A stretch of DNA of 11,426 nt from Bacteroidales bacterium M2 (GCA_001689415.1 LUJM01000063.1:1-11426), one strand, 5' to 3'; shown: positions 1 through 8,500, counted from the stretch's first letter. Numbers and translations are program-made. Notes: generated by a model not told the origin, from the sequence alone.

Positions 1-19
1 GCATGATTAAGTTTCACCA

Positions 20-2077
20 CTAATGATCCTGCACATATAATTCAAAACCGCTGCCGGTGCCGTAACCTGAAATCATAGGTTGCTGTGATGCCCGCACCTG
101 AGCGGACGGGATATTGGCTGTTCTCTTGTATATTTCTTTGATAACGGCATTGATGTCCTGTCCTGAGCCTTTGCGTTCACTCCAGTCTTTAAGTTTGATA
201 TTGAAAGAACCGGCTGACGCAGATTGATCGTGACGGGCATTCTTGCCCGACACTCTTGAATAGATGCTTATTTCGGGAATATCCCTGATGGCGGTTTCAA
301 TATCATCCATTATGGCATCGGTTTCGGCAAGGTTTGAGCCGGGTGCGACCTGAACGTTAAGACTGATAACACCCATGTCTTCTTGAGGGACAAGACCAGT
401 CTTGGTTGTTGTCATAAGCCACCACAAGCCACCTGCCGCCAATACAAACAACAGGGCCACAATCCATTTCCGCTTGAACAGAAACATTATGCCGGTGCGA
501 TATTGGCCGACAACATTGTTCAGAGAGGCATCAAATGCGAAATGAAAGCGTTGGATATAATTCATTTTTTCTCCCGACGCTTTACCGGGTCGCATAAGCA
601 ATGCACTCAGAGCCGGGCAAAGAGTCATGGCGTTTATCAGCGAAATTCCGACGGCGACCGCCATTGTAAGACCGAATTGTTTATAGAATGTGCCTGAAGT
701 TCCGCCCATAAAACAAACCGGAATAAATACCGCCATAAAAACTATCGTAGTGGTAATCAACGCCGCAGAAAGTCCTCCCATTGCCGACACCGTTGCCTGA
801 TAAGGATTCTTTTCACCGTCGTCGAATCGGGCCTGTACAGCCTCCACTACCACCACGGAGTCGTCCACCACAGTGCCAATGACAAGTACGATAGCAAACA
901 ACGTGAGCATATTCAGCGTAAACCCGACCGCATAAAGAAATGCGAATGTGCCGATAAGAGATACTATAATAGAAATTGACGGTATCAGCGTCGCCCGCCA
1001 ATCATGGAGAAACAGATAAACTATCAGAATTACAAGTATAAGAGCTATCACAAGTGTTTCAATCACTTTATAGATTGACGCATCGAGAAAGTCCTTGGTA
1101 CTCTGTATGTCCGTCAGAATCATTCCCGGAGGCAGATTTTGCCTGATTTCATCAAGTGTTCTGTCAATCTCTAAAATCACTTCATTTGCGTTTGAACCGG
1201 CAGTCTGAGCTATCATGGCATTTGCGCCGGGATGCCCGCTGGTCTGGCTAAGCATGGCATAATTCTGTGCACCAAGCTCTATGGTAGCAACATCTTTTAA
1301 CCGCAGTACGCTTCCATCAGCCAATGCCCTGACGACAAGATTCTCATACTCGCTTACATCTTCATATCGCCCTCGATATTTCAGAACATACTGAAACGTA
1401 TTCTTGGATTCAGCACCGAGTGTTCCTGTCGGAGACTCTATGTTCTGGTCTGCGAGAACCTTGTCGATATCAGCCGGAACGAGTCCGTACTGCGACATTC
1501 TGGCAGGATCAAGCCATATACGCATAGCATATTCTGCACTGAATATGTTTACTTCTCCGACACCGGCTATACGCGAAATCTGCGGTTCGATATTGATTTT
1601 CATATAGTTGGTCAGAAATTTGGCATCATATGTGTCGTCGGGACTATACAATGTTATGGATTTAAGCGTACTGTTCTGTCGCTTTCTGACTGTGACACCG
1701 CTTTTTGTGACTTCTGCGGGGAGCAGACCCTGTGCTGACGCCACCCTGTTCTGAACATTGACAACGGCCATATCGGCATCTGTGCCTTGCTTGAAATATA
1801 TAGTTATTGATGCTGTACCGGTATTGGTAGCCGTTGAGGTCATATACATCATGTCCTCAACGCCATTCAAGGATTCTTCAAGCGGCACAATAACACTTTT
1901 CAATACCGTTTCCGCATTGGCACCTGTATATGTGGTAGAAACCCTTACCGTGGGGGGAGCTATGTTTGGAAATTGCTCAATCGGCAGCTGCAATAAACCC
2001 AATATGCCAAGAATGATTATCAGTACAGAAATCACTCCGGCCAGAATAGGACGATCTATAAATGTTTTTACTGTCAT
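20..2077 (-). CDS. HAE1-family RND multidrug efflux permease, broken after the N-terminal two thirds
   Basis: Inner-membrane, proton-driven RND pump subunit of the AcrB/MexB type, which exports drugs through a periplasmic adaptor and an outer membrane channel. The 685 residues show the N-terminal first helix (about 9-29) with the motif FIDRP before it, the first periplasmic porter half, the TM2-TM6 block (about 335-495) with the proton-relay pair D405-D406 in GTVVDDSVVVVE, TM7 (about 538-556) and the start of the second periplasmic half. The family is normally about 1,030-1,060 residues, so the last third, including TM8-TM12, is missing. I chose the ATG at 2077 (protein starts MTVKTFIDRP) over an upstream TTG at 2098, because the TTG overlaps the -7 promoter box. 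The reading frame ends at TAG (20-22), with a second in-frame stop (TGA, 14-16). After these, the same frame reads N-L-I-M, which fits the family again. The gene is therefore either damaged or carries sequence errors near a contig end. No adaptor gene lies upstream; any partner would be to the left, outside the window. Confidence 0.9.
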   Translation of the reverse strand: MTVKTFIDRPILAGVISVLIIILGILGLLQLPIEQFPNIAPPTVRVSTTYTGANAETVLKSVIVPLEESLNGVEDMMYMTSTATNTGTASITIYFKQGTDADMAVVNVQNRVASAQGLLPAEVTKSGVTVRKRQNSTLKSITLYSPDDTYDAKFLTNYMKINIEPQISRIAGVGEVNIFSAEYAMRIWLDPARMSQYGLVPADIDKVLADQNIESPTGTLGAESKNTFQYVLKYRGRYEDVSEYENLVVRALADGSVLRLKDVATIELGAQNYAMLSQTSGHPGANAMIAQTAGSNANEVILEIDRTLDEIRQNLPPGMILTDIQSTKDFLDASIYKVIETLVIALILVILIVYLFLHDWRATLIPSISIIVSLIGTFAFLYAVGFTLNMLTLFAIVLVIGTVVDDSVVVVEAVQARFDDGEKNPYQATVSAMGGLSAALITTTIVFMAVFIPVCFMGGTSGTFYKQFGLTMAVAVGISLINAMTLCPALSALLMRPGKASGEKMNYIQRFHFAFDASLNNVVGQYRTGIMFLFKRKWIVALLFVLAAGGLWWLMTTTKTGLVPQEDMGVISLNVQVAPGSNLAETDAIMDDIETAIRDIPEISIYSRVSGKNARHDQSASAGSFNIKLKDWSERKGSGQDINAVIKEIYKRTANIPSAQVRASQQPMISGYGTGSGFELYVQDH

Positions 2078-2095
2078 ACCAATCTTATTTTTGAG

Positions 2096-2103
2096 CAAAG
2101 TTA
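2096..2103 (-). promoter_or_regulatory. -7 promoter box of the RND gene
   Basis: Read leftward this is TAACTTTG, an exact match to the Bacteroidota -7 consensus TAnnTTTG. It lies 18 bases before the chosen ATG, so the 5' untranslated region would be only about 12 nt. No convincing -33 TTTG is seen at the usual distance, so the promoter may depend on an activator. Confidence 0.6.
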
Positions 2104-2147
2104 AGAGATTAAACTTTATGGCTTCATATCAGTCTGATAAGTAAATG

Positions 2148-2182
2148 ACTAACGGCAACAGAGTGATGGTCAACCGTTGCCG
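2148..2182. promoter_or_regulatory. Inverted repeat / candidate regulator site between the divergent RND and kinase genes
   Basis: CGGCAAC (2153-2159) and GTTGCCG (2176-2182) form a perfect 7-bp inverted repeat with a 16-bp spacer, midway between the two divergent promoters. Read leftward, the same stretch also holds two GTT-centred 9-mers, ACGGTTGAC (2177-2169) and GCCGTTAGT (2156-2148), as direct repeats 12 bp apart. LytTR regulators are known to bind direct repeats of roughly this form and spacing. The matches are imperfect (about 7 and 8 of 9 positions against the published LytTR pattern as I remember it). Binding is an inference. Confidence 0.35.
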
Positions 2183-2212
2183 GATGTGTGTAAACAGATG
2201 TAGAAAAATAGC

Positions 2213-2220
2213 TAACTTTG
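2213..2220 (+). promoter_or_regulatory. -7 promoter box of the kinase-regulator-PepSY operon
   Basis: TAACTTTG matches the Bacteroidota -7 consensus exactly, 22 bp before the ATG at 2242. A TGTG at 2187-2190 is the only -33-like sequence and sits slightly too far away (22 bp instead of 19-21). Transcription would begin near 2227, leaving a leader of about 15 nt. Confidence 0.6.
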
Positions 2221-2241
2221 CATCGTAATTATATTTACAAG

Positions 2242-3255
2242 ATGAAGAATATATCTCTATATATCGACATTGCTTTCTGCATCATTGTCTTGCCGGTAAT
2301 GATGATGATTTTCCCTATAGAGCGATGGTTTCACAATTTCCAATGGTATGTCATAACCGTTGGAGTATGGCTTTATTGCCTTTACTTTCTGAATAGGTTT
2401 GTTACTGTACCGTTCCTGTTCAAAGGCAAGAAACACTCTGCTGTCGGGGTGCTTGTTATTGTTCTTTCAATATTGGTAACCTATGGCTTTTCACAAATCA
2501 CTTTATATACTCCGAAACCGAATGTCCATGATTTAGGTATTGAGCGGTTGCTCCCATCCATTCAACAATACCAGCAGGCTGTATGGTCGTTGTTTATGAT
2601 TGTCGAGGCTTTCAGCTTTGCAGTCGGATTGCTTACCCAGACCAATATACAGCGATCACGTCGGAGAACTGTTGAAGCAGAGAGAGATAAAGCCGAAATC
2701 GAGCTTTATAAAGCACAGATAAAGCCACATTTCATGTTTAATACATTGAATTCTCTTTATGGTCTGTTTCTTACAAAAAATGAAAACGCCCTGTCATCAT
2801 TGGAAAAATTTATTTCAATGATGAGATATATCCACACAACGTCAATGTGTGATCTTGTGCCATTAGCCGATGAGGTCGACTATATCAATCAGTATGTCGG
2901 ATTACAAAAACTGCGTCTGAATGAAATGACATCTGTCACAATTGACATAGACATCGAAGACAATGCGTTGATGGTTCCGCCTATGTTGCTTGTGACATTC
3001 GTTGAAAACTGTTTTAAGCATGGCGTCTCACCGGTTGAGAAAAGCCGTATTAAAATATCGTTGCACGAACATAATGGTAAAATGGAATTTCTGACAAGCA
3101 ACCGTATATTTCCGGTCAAGCGTATCGGAGAACACATGGGCATTGAAAACTGCCGGAAAAGGCTTGATTTGCTTTATCCCGGAAAGCATGAATTGAAAAC
3201 GATGAAAAGCGAGGCCTTTTTTGTAGTGGAACTTCAAATTGATTTAACAGCATGA
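2242..3255 (+). CDS. Membrane sensor histidine kinase, LytS/YpdA type (His_kinase family)
   Basis: Sensor kinase of a LytS/LytTR-type two-component system in the inner membrane. The 337-residue protein has four predicted membrane helices (about 5-26, 34-54, 66-88, 112-133) and almost no periplasmic domain, so the stimulus is probably sensed in or at the membrane. A short charged coiled coil follows (138-158). The phosphoacceptor box KPHFMFNTLN carries His163. The ATP-binding domain shows the N box FVENCFKHG (Asn256) and a G-box-like MGIENCRKRL (299-308). The ATG at 2242 is preferred to a TTG at 2218 because that TTG lies inside the -7 promoter box. The stop overlaps the start of the regulator gene (ATGA), so the two are translationally coupled. 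The ligand is unknown. The divergent RND gene is the obvious target candidate, by position only. Confidence 0.92.
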   Translation: MKNISLYIDIAFCIIVLPVMMMIFPIERWFHNFQWYVITVGVWLYCLYFLNRFVTVPFLFKGKKHSAVGVLVIVLSILVTYGFSQITLYTPKPNVHDLGIERLLPSIQQYQQAVWSLFMIVEAFSFAVGLLTQTNIQRSRRRTVEAERDKAEIELYKAQIKPHFMFNTLNSLYGLFLTKNENALSSLEKFISMMRYIHTTSMCDLVPLADEVDYINQYVGLQKLRLNEMTSVTIDIDIEDNALMVPPMLLVTFVENCFKHGVSPVEKSRIKISLHEHNGKMEFLTSNRIFPVKRIGEHMGIENCRKRLDLLYPGKHELKTMKSEAFFVVELQIDLTA

Positions 3256-3962
3256 TAAAGTGTATTGCGATAGATGATGAACCGATAGCCCTGAGTATTA
3301 TTCAGGAATATTGCAAAAATTATGGAGAGATTGATTTGGAAACATACACGTCGCCGATTGCCGGTATGGAGCGTATAAAGTCAGTATGTCCTGACATCGT
3401 GTTCCTTGATATAGAGATGAACTCTCACAACGGAGTGGCTCTCGCTCGTGAATTACCGTCCGGGACCTGCCTGATATTTACAACTGCGTATTCGCAGTAT
3501 GCCCTTGACGGATTCAATGTCGACGCAATCGATTTTCTCCATAAACCGATTTTTTACCCTCGGTTTGAACGAGCAATGGAGAAGGCGATAAAATGGCTCG
3601 GTAAAAAAGAGGATAAACCACAACGTGAAACTATCACCTTAAAAGTCGAACACAAGAATGTAGTTGTTGATATTGATGATATTGCATTTATTGAAGCGAT
3701 GGATAATTATGTAAAGGTGTTCAGGCGCGGATTGCCTATGGTTTTGTCGCAGATAACAATGAAGGAAATGGAGTCAATATTACCGACTGACAGATTTAAT
3801 CGCGTTCACCGGTCATTTATTGTATCACTCAATGCAATAGACAAGTTTTCAAACAGAAAAATATATCTCCTTAATTCCGACAGGACAATTCCTGTAGGTA
3901 GAAAATACATTGAAACATTTAACAATCTCTACAATATCTTCAAATTAAATAATAACGATTAG
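3252..3962 (+). CDS. LytTR-family DNA-binding response regulator
   Basis: Partner response regulator of the preceding kinase. The receiver domain (1-115) has the acidic pocket D8-D9, phosphoacceptor D53 in DIVFLDIEMN, the switch Thr in TTAYS (T77/T78) and the conserved Lys98 in HKP. A linker leads to a LytTR DNA-binding domain (about 127-230) with the typical FIEAMDNYVKVF, an RFNRVHRSFIVSLNAI-type core and a PVGRKY segment near the end. Its 236 residues are the normal family length. It starts inside the kinase stop codon (ATGA) and ends 4 bp before the PepSY-like gene, so all three are almost certainly one transcript. All key residues are present and the protein looks functional. Likely targets are its own operon and the divergent pump gene, as an inference from position and from the candidate repeats at 2148-2177. 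Confidence 0.94.
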   Translation: MIKCIAIDDEPIALSIIQEYCKNYGEIDLETYTSPIAGMERIKSVCPDIVFLDIEMNSHNGVALARELPSGTCLIFTTAYSQYALDGFNVDAIDFLHKPIFYPRFERAMEKAIKWLGKKEDKPQRETITLKVEHKNVVVDIDDIAFIEAMDNYVKVFRRGLPMVLSQITMKEMESILPTDRFNRVHRSFIVSLNAIDKFSNRKIYLLNSDRTIPVGRKYIETFNNLYNIFKLNNND

Positions 3963-3966
3963 AAAA

Positions 3967-4431
3967 ATGAAAAAATTTTTCAGCCTGATGCTCATTACTA
4001 TTGTAGCATCATTATCGGCTATGGTATATGCCGGTACTCCAATCAAACAGACCGAGTTGCCAAAAGCGGCACAAACTTTCCTCAGCAAGCATTTCCCCGG
4101 AGATGAAGTACTTAAAGCCGAAAAAGAACAAGGCCGTCGCGGTATGGAATATGAAGTTGACCTCAGTAGCGGTGCAGAAGTTGACTTCCAGGAGAATGGT
4201 GACTGGAAAGAGGTCAAGGCTGCCCGAGGCAATGCTGTTCCCGCGGCTATAATTCCGACAGCTATAGCCAAGTATGTATCTACAAACTTCAATGGTCAGT
4301 CAATCGTTGAAATCTCACGCAAGCGCGGAGGCTACGAAGTGGAACTGTCCAATGGAACAGAACTCAAACTTACAGAAGATGCAAAGCCCATGCCTGCTCG
4401 TCAGGGTGGCGGTCGCGGCAATCGCCGTTAA
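3967..4431 (+). CDS. Secreted PepSY-like protein (DUF2874 type, two repeats)
   Basis: A 154-residue exported protein with a clear signal peptide (1-22, cleavage after VYA). The mature part holds two related units, about 29-78 and 88-137. Each has an amphipathic helix (LPKAAQTFLSKHF; IPTAIAKYVSTNF) followed by beta strands ending in YEVDLSSGAEVDF or YEVELSNGTELKL. That is the pattern of the Bacteroidota PepSY-like/DUF2874 family, sometimes labelled as beta-lactamase-inhibitor-like. The C-terminus is a short basic Gly/Arg tail (GGGRGNRR). It is the third gene of the kinase-regulator operon. Such proteins often neighbour two-component systems in this phylum, so a periplasmic accessory or feedback role in sensing is plausible but unproven. 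The molecular function of the family is not settled. Confidence 0.85.
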   Translation: MKKFFSLMLITIVASLSAMVYAGTPIKQTELPKAAQTFLSKHFPGDEVLKAEKEQGRRGMEYEVDLSSGAEVDFQENGDWKEVKAARGNAVPAAIIPTAIAKYVSTNFNGQSIVEISRKRGGYEVELSNGTELKLTEDAKPMPARQGGGRGNRR

Positions 4432-4454
4432 GCGTAATATTATCCATAAAAACG

Positions 4455-4493
4455 AACAAGCCTTCCGGTGCGAAATGCGTTGGAAGGCTTGTT
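4455..4493. terminator. Bidirectional intrinsic terminator between convergent operons
   Basis: AACAAGCCTTCC (4455-4466) and GGAAGGCTTGTT (4482-4493) form a perfect 12-bp stem with a 15-nt loop. Rightward it is followed by a T-rich stretch (GTTTGTTAT). Leftward, the stem is followed by TTCGTTTTTATG. It sits 23 bp after the PepSY-like stop and 6 bp after the MFS stop (leftward), so it ends both converging transcripts. Confidence 0.85.
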
Positions 4494-4498
4494 TGTTA

Positions 4499-6118
4499 TC
4501 ATACAGTTTCTGCGGTGTTTTTGGCCTGTTCTTCAAGTCTGACAATACGTCGGAATGTGCGCCTGACAGTTTTCCATTTCGGGAAAAATGCCGCCGGTCT
4601 GAGCGGACCGTAACTGACAAGTATAATCATCAGCGAGAAAATGGCTATGATAAGAAGCCAGCCGTATATTTCTTTCATTGAAACGATGAGGGCCTGCGTC
4701 TGCACAAGACCGTACAACTGACCTAAGGGGACGTGGGCTGTATCGGGGTTGAAATCCGTAATGGCCGAGCCAAGCAGAGATGCGTTCTTTGCCATAGTAT
4801 GTCGCATAAATTCACCAATGATGGCCGGTCCGAGTGTCGCCCCCATCACCGCTCCTGTAAAACCGTTGATAGTCAAAGCCTGCGGAAACACCTGAAACGG
4901 CAGTCCGCTCTGGACTATGGATGTCAGGAAAACGATTGATATGATTACCGCGGCAGCTCCTCTGAAGAACAATGGTAGAAACAACATTTCTTTCTCAACA
5001 CCGTAATCTATGAAGAAATAGAAATATGCCAGATAGACTATGGCAAGTGAAAAGGCTATTGCCGTCATGGTTTTATATCGCCATTTTCGCAATGCGAATG
5101 TCAGATATGTAAATCCGCACCCGACCACGATTCCAGCAAATACATACCAGTTCAGGTCTATCAGGTTTGTTTCGTCAAAACCGAGAATATTGGCAGCGTA
5201 GGTATGCTCAAACACGTGTTCGGTAGCTATCAGCGTGAAAAACACAAGATATATGATTGTCGCCCGGATTACGTTGCGGTTACGCATGGCTCGGAATGAG
5301 ATATAAGGGTGGTGCAAAAATGATGCTCTCCATAGGTTTGTTATCATACAAACCAGACCTAAGAGAGCCGCCGCTCTTATCTCACCGGAATCCCACCAAT
5401 CAAAATAGTTGCCATACACACAGATAAATGTAAAACACATCATGAATCCCGCCCAAAGAATAGCTCCAATCCAGTCGATACCGAGCAGCGGTATAAACAT
5501 CGGACCTCGAACCGGCTTTACGAGAAGCATGACGAGAATCATCATCAGAGCAAGAAGGCCTATCATTATCCAGTGCATATATTCCCATTGTGAGAAAAAA
5601 GCAGTGTAGATTGTCGCAATACCGCTAAGCTGTATTACACTATCTACCAGAATATAAACATAGCAGAAAAAGACAGCCATATCGCGCACCGGAGTCAGCC
5701 ATAACTGAATGGTCGAGTTACAGGCGAGCGTGGCCTGCATCCTGAACCAACCGGCGATAAAGCAGGTGATGACAAGTACAGGAACCGACTCGGTATTGGC
5801 ACAGATGAGATTGGCTGCAATCAATACTATTCCGGCCACAAGTAGCTGTGTCCGATTCGAGAAACGGAATTTTATGCGGAACATTACCGCAAAATTTATC
5901 GCAAGGCCAATCAGCGAGGCATAGCCTGCCATAAGTATGTCCTCCTGCATCAGTGCGGTTGTCCCCACCATATCGGAAGCTGCCGCGAGATATACACCTC
6001 CGGAAAACTGAATGATGATGACAAAGAAAATGAACAGCCACGGTTTTAGTCGTCGGGGAACGAAATTCGGCACATCCGGTATGTCGAAAGGGCCTTGTGG
6101 AGCGTGCCAGTCTGCCAT
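4499..6118 (-). CDS. MFS drug efflux permease, DHA2/EmrB-like
   Basis: Inner-membrane permease of a tripartite EmrAB-TolC-like exporter. The 539-residue chain has about 14 hydrophobic helices (first about 27-47, last about 485-505), the layout of the DHA2 family, with a proline-rich cytosolic N-terminal tail (about 25 residues) and a basic C-terminal tail. The function rests on topology plus context: it is the third gene after a TolC-like channel and an EmrA-like adaptor. Sequence motifs of classical EmrB are weak, as is common for this Bacteroidota subgroup, so the substrate cannot be predicted. It starts 2 bp downstream of the adaptor stop codon (one base between), implying translational coupling. 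The stop is followed directly by the shared terminator. Confidence 0.88.
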   Translation of the reverse strand: MADWHAPQGPFDIPDVPNFVPRRLKPWLFIFFVIIIQFSGGVYLAAASDMVGTTALMQEDILMAGYASLIGLAINFAVMFRIKFRFSNRTQLLVAGIVLIAANLICANTESVPVLVITCFIAGWFRMQATLACNSTIQLWLTPVRDMAVFFCYVYILVDSVIQLSGIATIYTAFFSQWEYMHWIMIGLLALMMILVMLLVKPVRGPMFIPLLGIDWIGAILWAGFMMCFTFICVYGNYFDWWDSGEIRAAALLGLVCMITNLWRASFLHHPYISFRAMRNRNVIRATIIYLVFFTLIATEHVFEHTYAANILGFDETNLIDLNWYVFAGIVVGCGFTYLTFALRKWRYKTMTAIAFSLAIVYLAYFYFFIDYGVEKEMLFLPLFFRGAAAVIISIVFLTSIVQSGLPFQVFPQALTINGFTGAVMGATLGPAIIGEFMRHTMAKNASLLGSAITDFNPDTAHVPLGQLYGLVQTQALIVSMKEIYGWLLIIAIFSLMIILVSYGPLRPAAFFPKWKTVRRTFRRIVRLEEQAKNTAETV

Positions 6119-6119
6119 A

Positions 6120-7154
6120 TCAGTATCTTACTTCACATTCCACATTCATGCCGGCACGGAGTTTCTGCATATCAGCTTCACTGTTGTTTCCGGTAAACAC
6201 AATTCTTACCGGAACACGCTGGCGCACCTTCACAAAATTGCCTGCAGAATTATCCTGAGGCAATATTGAGAGCGATGCTCCTGTTGCCTTTGAAATTGAC
6301 TCAACTTTGCCGCTGAATACCACATCGGGAATTGCATCGACTTTGATCTCCACATCACTGCCCGGAGCAATGTGTTTAAGCTGTGTTTCTTTATAGTTGG
6401 CAGTAACCCATACATCGCCGGAGTCAACGACATCAAGCAAAGTCTGACCGGGCTGCACAAGCTGACCAACCTGAATTTCTTTCCTCGAAGTATAACCGTC
6501 ACACGGTGCAATGATTACACAATACGACAGATTAAGTTCGGCAGTTTCCAACAGGGCTTTGGCAAGTTCTATCCCTGCGTCATTCTGGGCAATTCTCTGA
6601 CGTGTTTCGGCCACGACAGAAGATGTTGCGGAGCGTTGACGCGACAACATTTCATAACGCGCTTTCTTAGCATCGTAGTCGGTCTTTGCAGCATCGTATT
6701 GCTGACGTGTCACAGCATCTTTTTCAAGCAGTTTCTTGTAGCGCTCGAAGTCTGTCGCAGCCATCTCCATGACAACTTTGGCTTCGGCAATAGATGCTTC
6801 GGTTACAGCTACATTGGCCGAAGCAACCCCGACTGTATGGTCGGCGACTGTGCGCCCGGCTTGTGCATTCTGATAGTCGGCACGAGCCTGAGCCACACGC
6901 AGGCGCATATCGGCATCGTCAATTATCACAAGAGTATCACCTTTTTTCACCGGCTCATACTCATTGAAACGTATTTCTTTGATGTAGCCCTGCACGCGGC
7001 TGTTTACGGGCACTATCTGCTGTTTTACCTGCGCGTTGTCGGTGAACTCGACATTGCCGAGATGAACAAACTTGCTGCATACCCACAATGCAGCGGCGGC
7101 AATGACCAGTAGTGTCACAATATATGAGATGACTTTTTTTGTACGGTGTTTCAT
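6120..7154 (-). CDS. EmrA/HlyD-family periplasmic adaptor (membrane fusion protein)
   Basis: Adaptor that links the MFS permease to the outer membrane channel. In the 344 residues there is a single N-terminal anchor helix (about 8-28) and the first lipoyl half with VQGYIKEI (about 47-80). A long alpha-helical hairpin follows (about 83-205), then the second lipoyl half with APCDGYTSRKEIQVGQLV (about 208-243), and a beta-barrel domain with VWVTANYKETQL. The late motif ILPQDNSAGNFVKVRQRVPV (298-317) is the hallmark of EmrA-type adaptors and separates it from RND-type adaptors. Its ATG overlaps the TolC-like gene's stop (ATGA) and its own stop lies 1 bp before the MFS gene. Confidence 0.93.
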   Translation of the reverse strand: MKHRTKKVISYIVTLLVIAAAALWVCSKFVHLGNVEFTDNAQVKQQIVPVNSRVQGYIKEIRFNEYEPVKKGDTLVIIDDADMRLRVAQARADYQNAQAGRTVADHTVGVASANVAVTEASIAEAKVVMEMAATDFERYKKLLEKDAVTRQQYDAAKTDYDAKKARYEMLSRQRSATSSVVAETRQRIAQNDAGIELAKALLETAELNLSYCVIIAPCDGYTSRKEIQVGQLVQPGQTLLDVVDSGDVWVTANYKETQLKHIAPGSDVEIKVDAIPDVVFSGKVESISKATGASLSILPQDNSAGNFVKVRQRVPVRIVFTGNNSEADMQKLRAGMNVECEVRY

Positions 7155-8470
7155 ATCCTTCCTGAAGTGAATAAGAGTTTGTAATAATAGTAGATGATGT
7201 TGATGCGGGCGTTGACAAGCATCTGCTCGGCATCAAGTTTTGAATTTGCCGCATCCAGCATATCGGTGATAAGAGCCATTCCTTCCGAATAACGCGTAGA
7301 GGTAGTACGGTAATTCTTTTCCGCCAGCTCAACGCTCTTTTGCTGAGTTTTCAGTTCCTCATATGCCTCCATATAACGCACATAGTCTGCGCGGACACCA
7401 AGGCTCACGTTCTCCCGTGTGGCTTCAAGTTGATCAAGTGCTGTCTGTGTGGCTGCACGGCTTTTTGACAATGATTTGTTGCTCTTGTATAACGAGGAAA
7501 TATTATAGCTGACGCCAATGCCGACATACCAATAACTGAGATTACGGTTAATTGGAGGAACTTCCACAAGTATCGGGCCGTCGATGCTCCATCCGGCCTG
7601 AATACCGATTTTGGGCAGACGGTCGCTCTTTACAAGCGTTTCGGCTTTACGGCTGATGTCCACTCCGGAGCGTGCGAGTTTCAGAGTTGGGGATTCACTC
7701 TCGGCCGACTGTTGCCACCAATCTTCGCCGACCGTCGGCAATGATCGGGCAAGAATTGTCGAGTCCGGCACAACTTCGATATTGTCATCAAGACCGGCAG
7801 TCACTACGAGATTCCGGTTAAGGATTGTCAGGGTATTGTTGATCTTGACAAGTTGCAGTTCGAGGTTTGATACAAGCAGTTCGTAACGGGTAATGTCATT
7901 CTGCAATGCCGTTCCCTGCTCATAGCGGGCATTCATCTCCTCAAGCACTTTTCTGGCCTGCATGATATTATTCTCCACGACTGAGCGCAGGTTGACACAC
8001 TTGTATATGTCAAGATAGAATCCAGTGAGCTGAAATCTGATGTTGTCGCGCTGTAATTCTGTGGCATAGCGTGAGGCTGTTGATTTCAGTTCTGCCATCT
8101 CTATTCCGGCACTTATCGCTCCTCCGGTATAGACCGGCTGTGTGATATTGATGCCAAAGGCATTACCGAAATGCGGAATCGGAGCTTTCTGATAGTCTGA
8201 GAAATTACGTTTTGTTGTGAAGCCGTCGCCAATATAACTGAGCGACAAATTTGCCTCAATGTCGGGAAGTCGCCCGCTGCGGGCAACACTGATTTCCCGC
8301 CTTGCTTCTTCTTCGGCGGATAATGACGGGCGTAGTTGCGCACTGTTTGTTTCTGCAACCTCAAACAGGTCTTCGATTGTAAACACCTGTTTGGTCTGAC
8401 CGACAGCACACACTCCGCCGCTCCACAAGGCTGCAGCAAGCAACCCTGTGAGCAATCGGTGATTGTTCAT
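7151..8470 (-). CDS. TolC-like outer membrane efflux channel (OEP family)
   Basis: Outer membrane factor that forms the exit duct of the exporter. The 439-residue protein begins with a signal peptide (about 1-24). A Cys at 21 is not in a lipobox (it is preceded by G-G-V), so it is probably not a lipoprotein. Two repeated OEP units follow (about 27-230 and 245-435), each with long helices and an amphipathic strand pair: FGINITQPVYTGGAISAG in the first repeat and YWYVGIGVSYNI in the second. Length is normal for the family. It is the promoter-proximal gene of the operon, which is less common than adaptor-first order in Proteobacteria but frequent in Bacteroidota. Expression is probably governed by the leader described at 8501-8667. 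Confidence 0.92.
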   Translation of the reverse strand: MNNHRLLTGLLAAALWSGGVCAVGQTKQVFTIEDLFEVAETNSAQLRPSLSAEEEARREISVARSGRLPDIEANLSLSYIGDGFTTKRNFSDYQKAPIPHFGNAFGINITQPVYTGGAISAGIEMAELKSTASRYATELQRDNIRFQLTGFYLDIYKCVNLRSVVENNIMQARKVLEEMNARYEQGTALQNDITRYELLVSNLELQLVKINNTLTILNRNLVVTAGLDDNIEVVPDSTILARSLPTVGEDWWQQSAESESPTLKLARSGVDISRKAETLVKSDRLPKIGIQAGWSIDGPILVEVPPINRNLSYWYVGIGVSYNISSLYKSNKSLSKSRAATQTALDQLEATRENVSLGVRADYVRYMEAYEELKTQQKSVELAEKNYRTTSTRYSEGMALITDMLDAANSKLDAEQMLVNARINIIYYYYKLLFTSGRI

Positions 8471-8500
8471 GTGGGGAATTTATTATTAAATGTGATAACG

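Noticed and set aside
2096..2241. TTG starts at 2098 (RND gene) and 2218 (kinase gene)
   Set aside because: Both TTG codons fall within the TAACTTTG promoter boxes; the ATG starts at 2077 and 2242 give family-like N-termini.
6372..7112. Rightward open frame of 246 codons opposite the adaptor gene
   Set aside because: Length is striking, but it lies wholly within a well-supported HlyD/EmrA gene and its translation shows no domain; it is a frame shadow.
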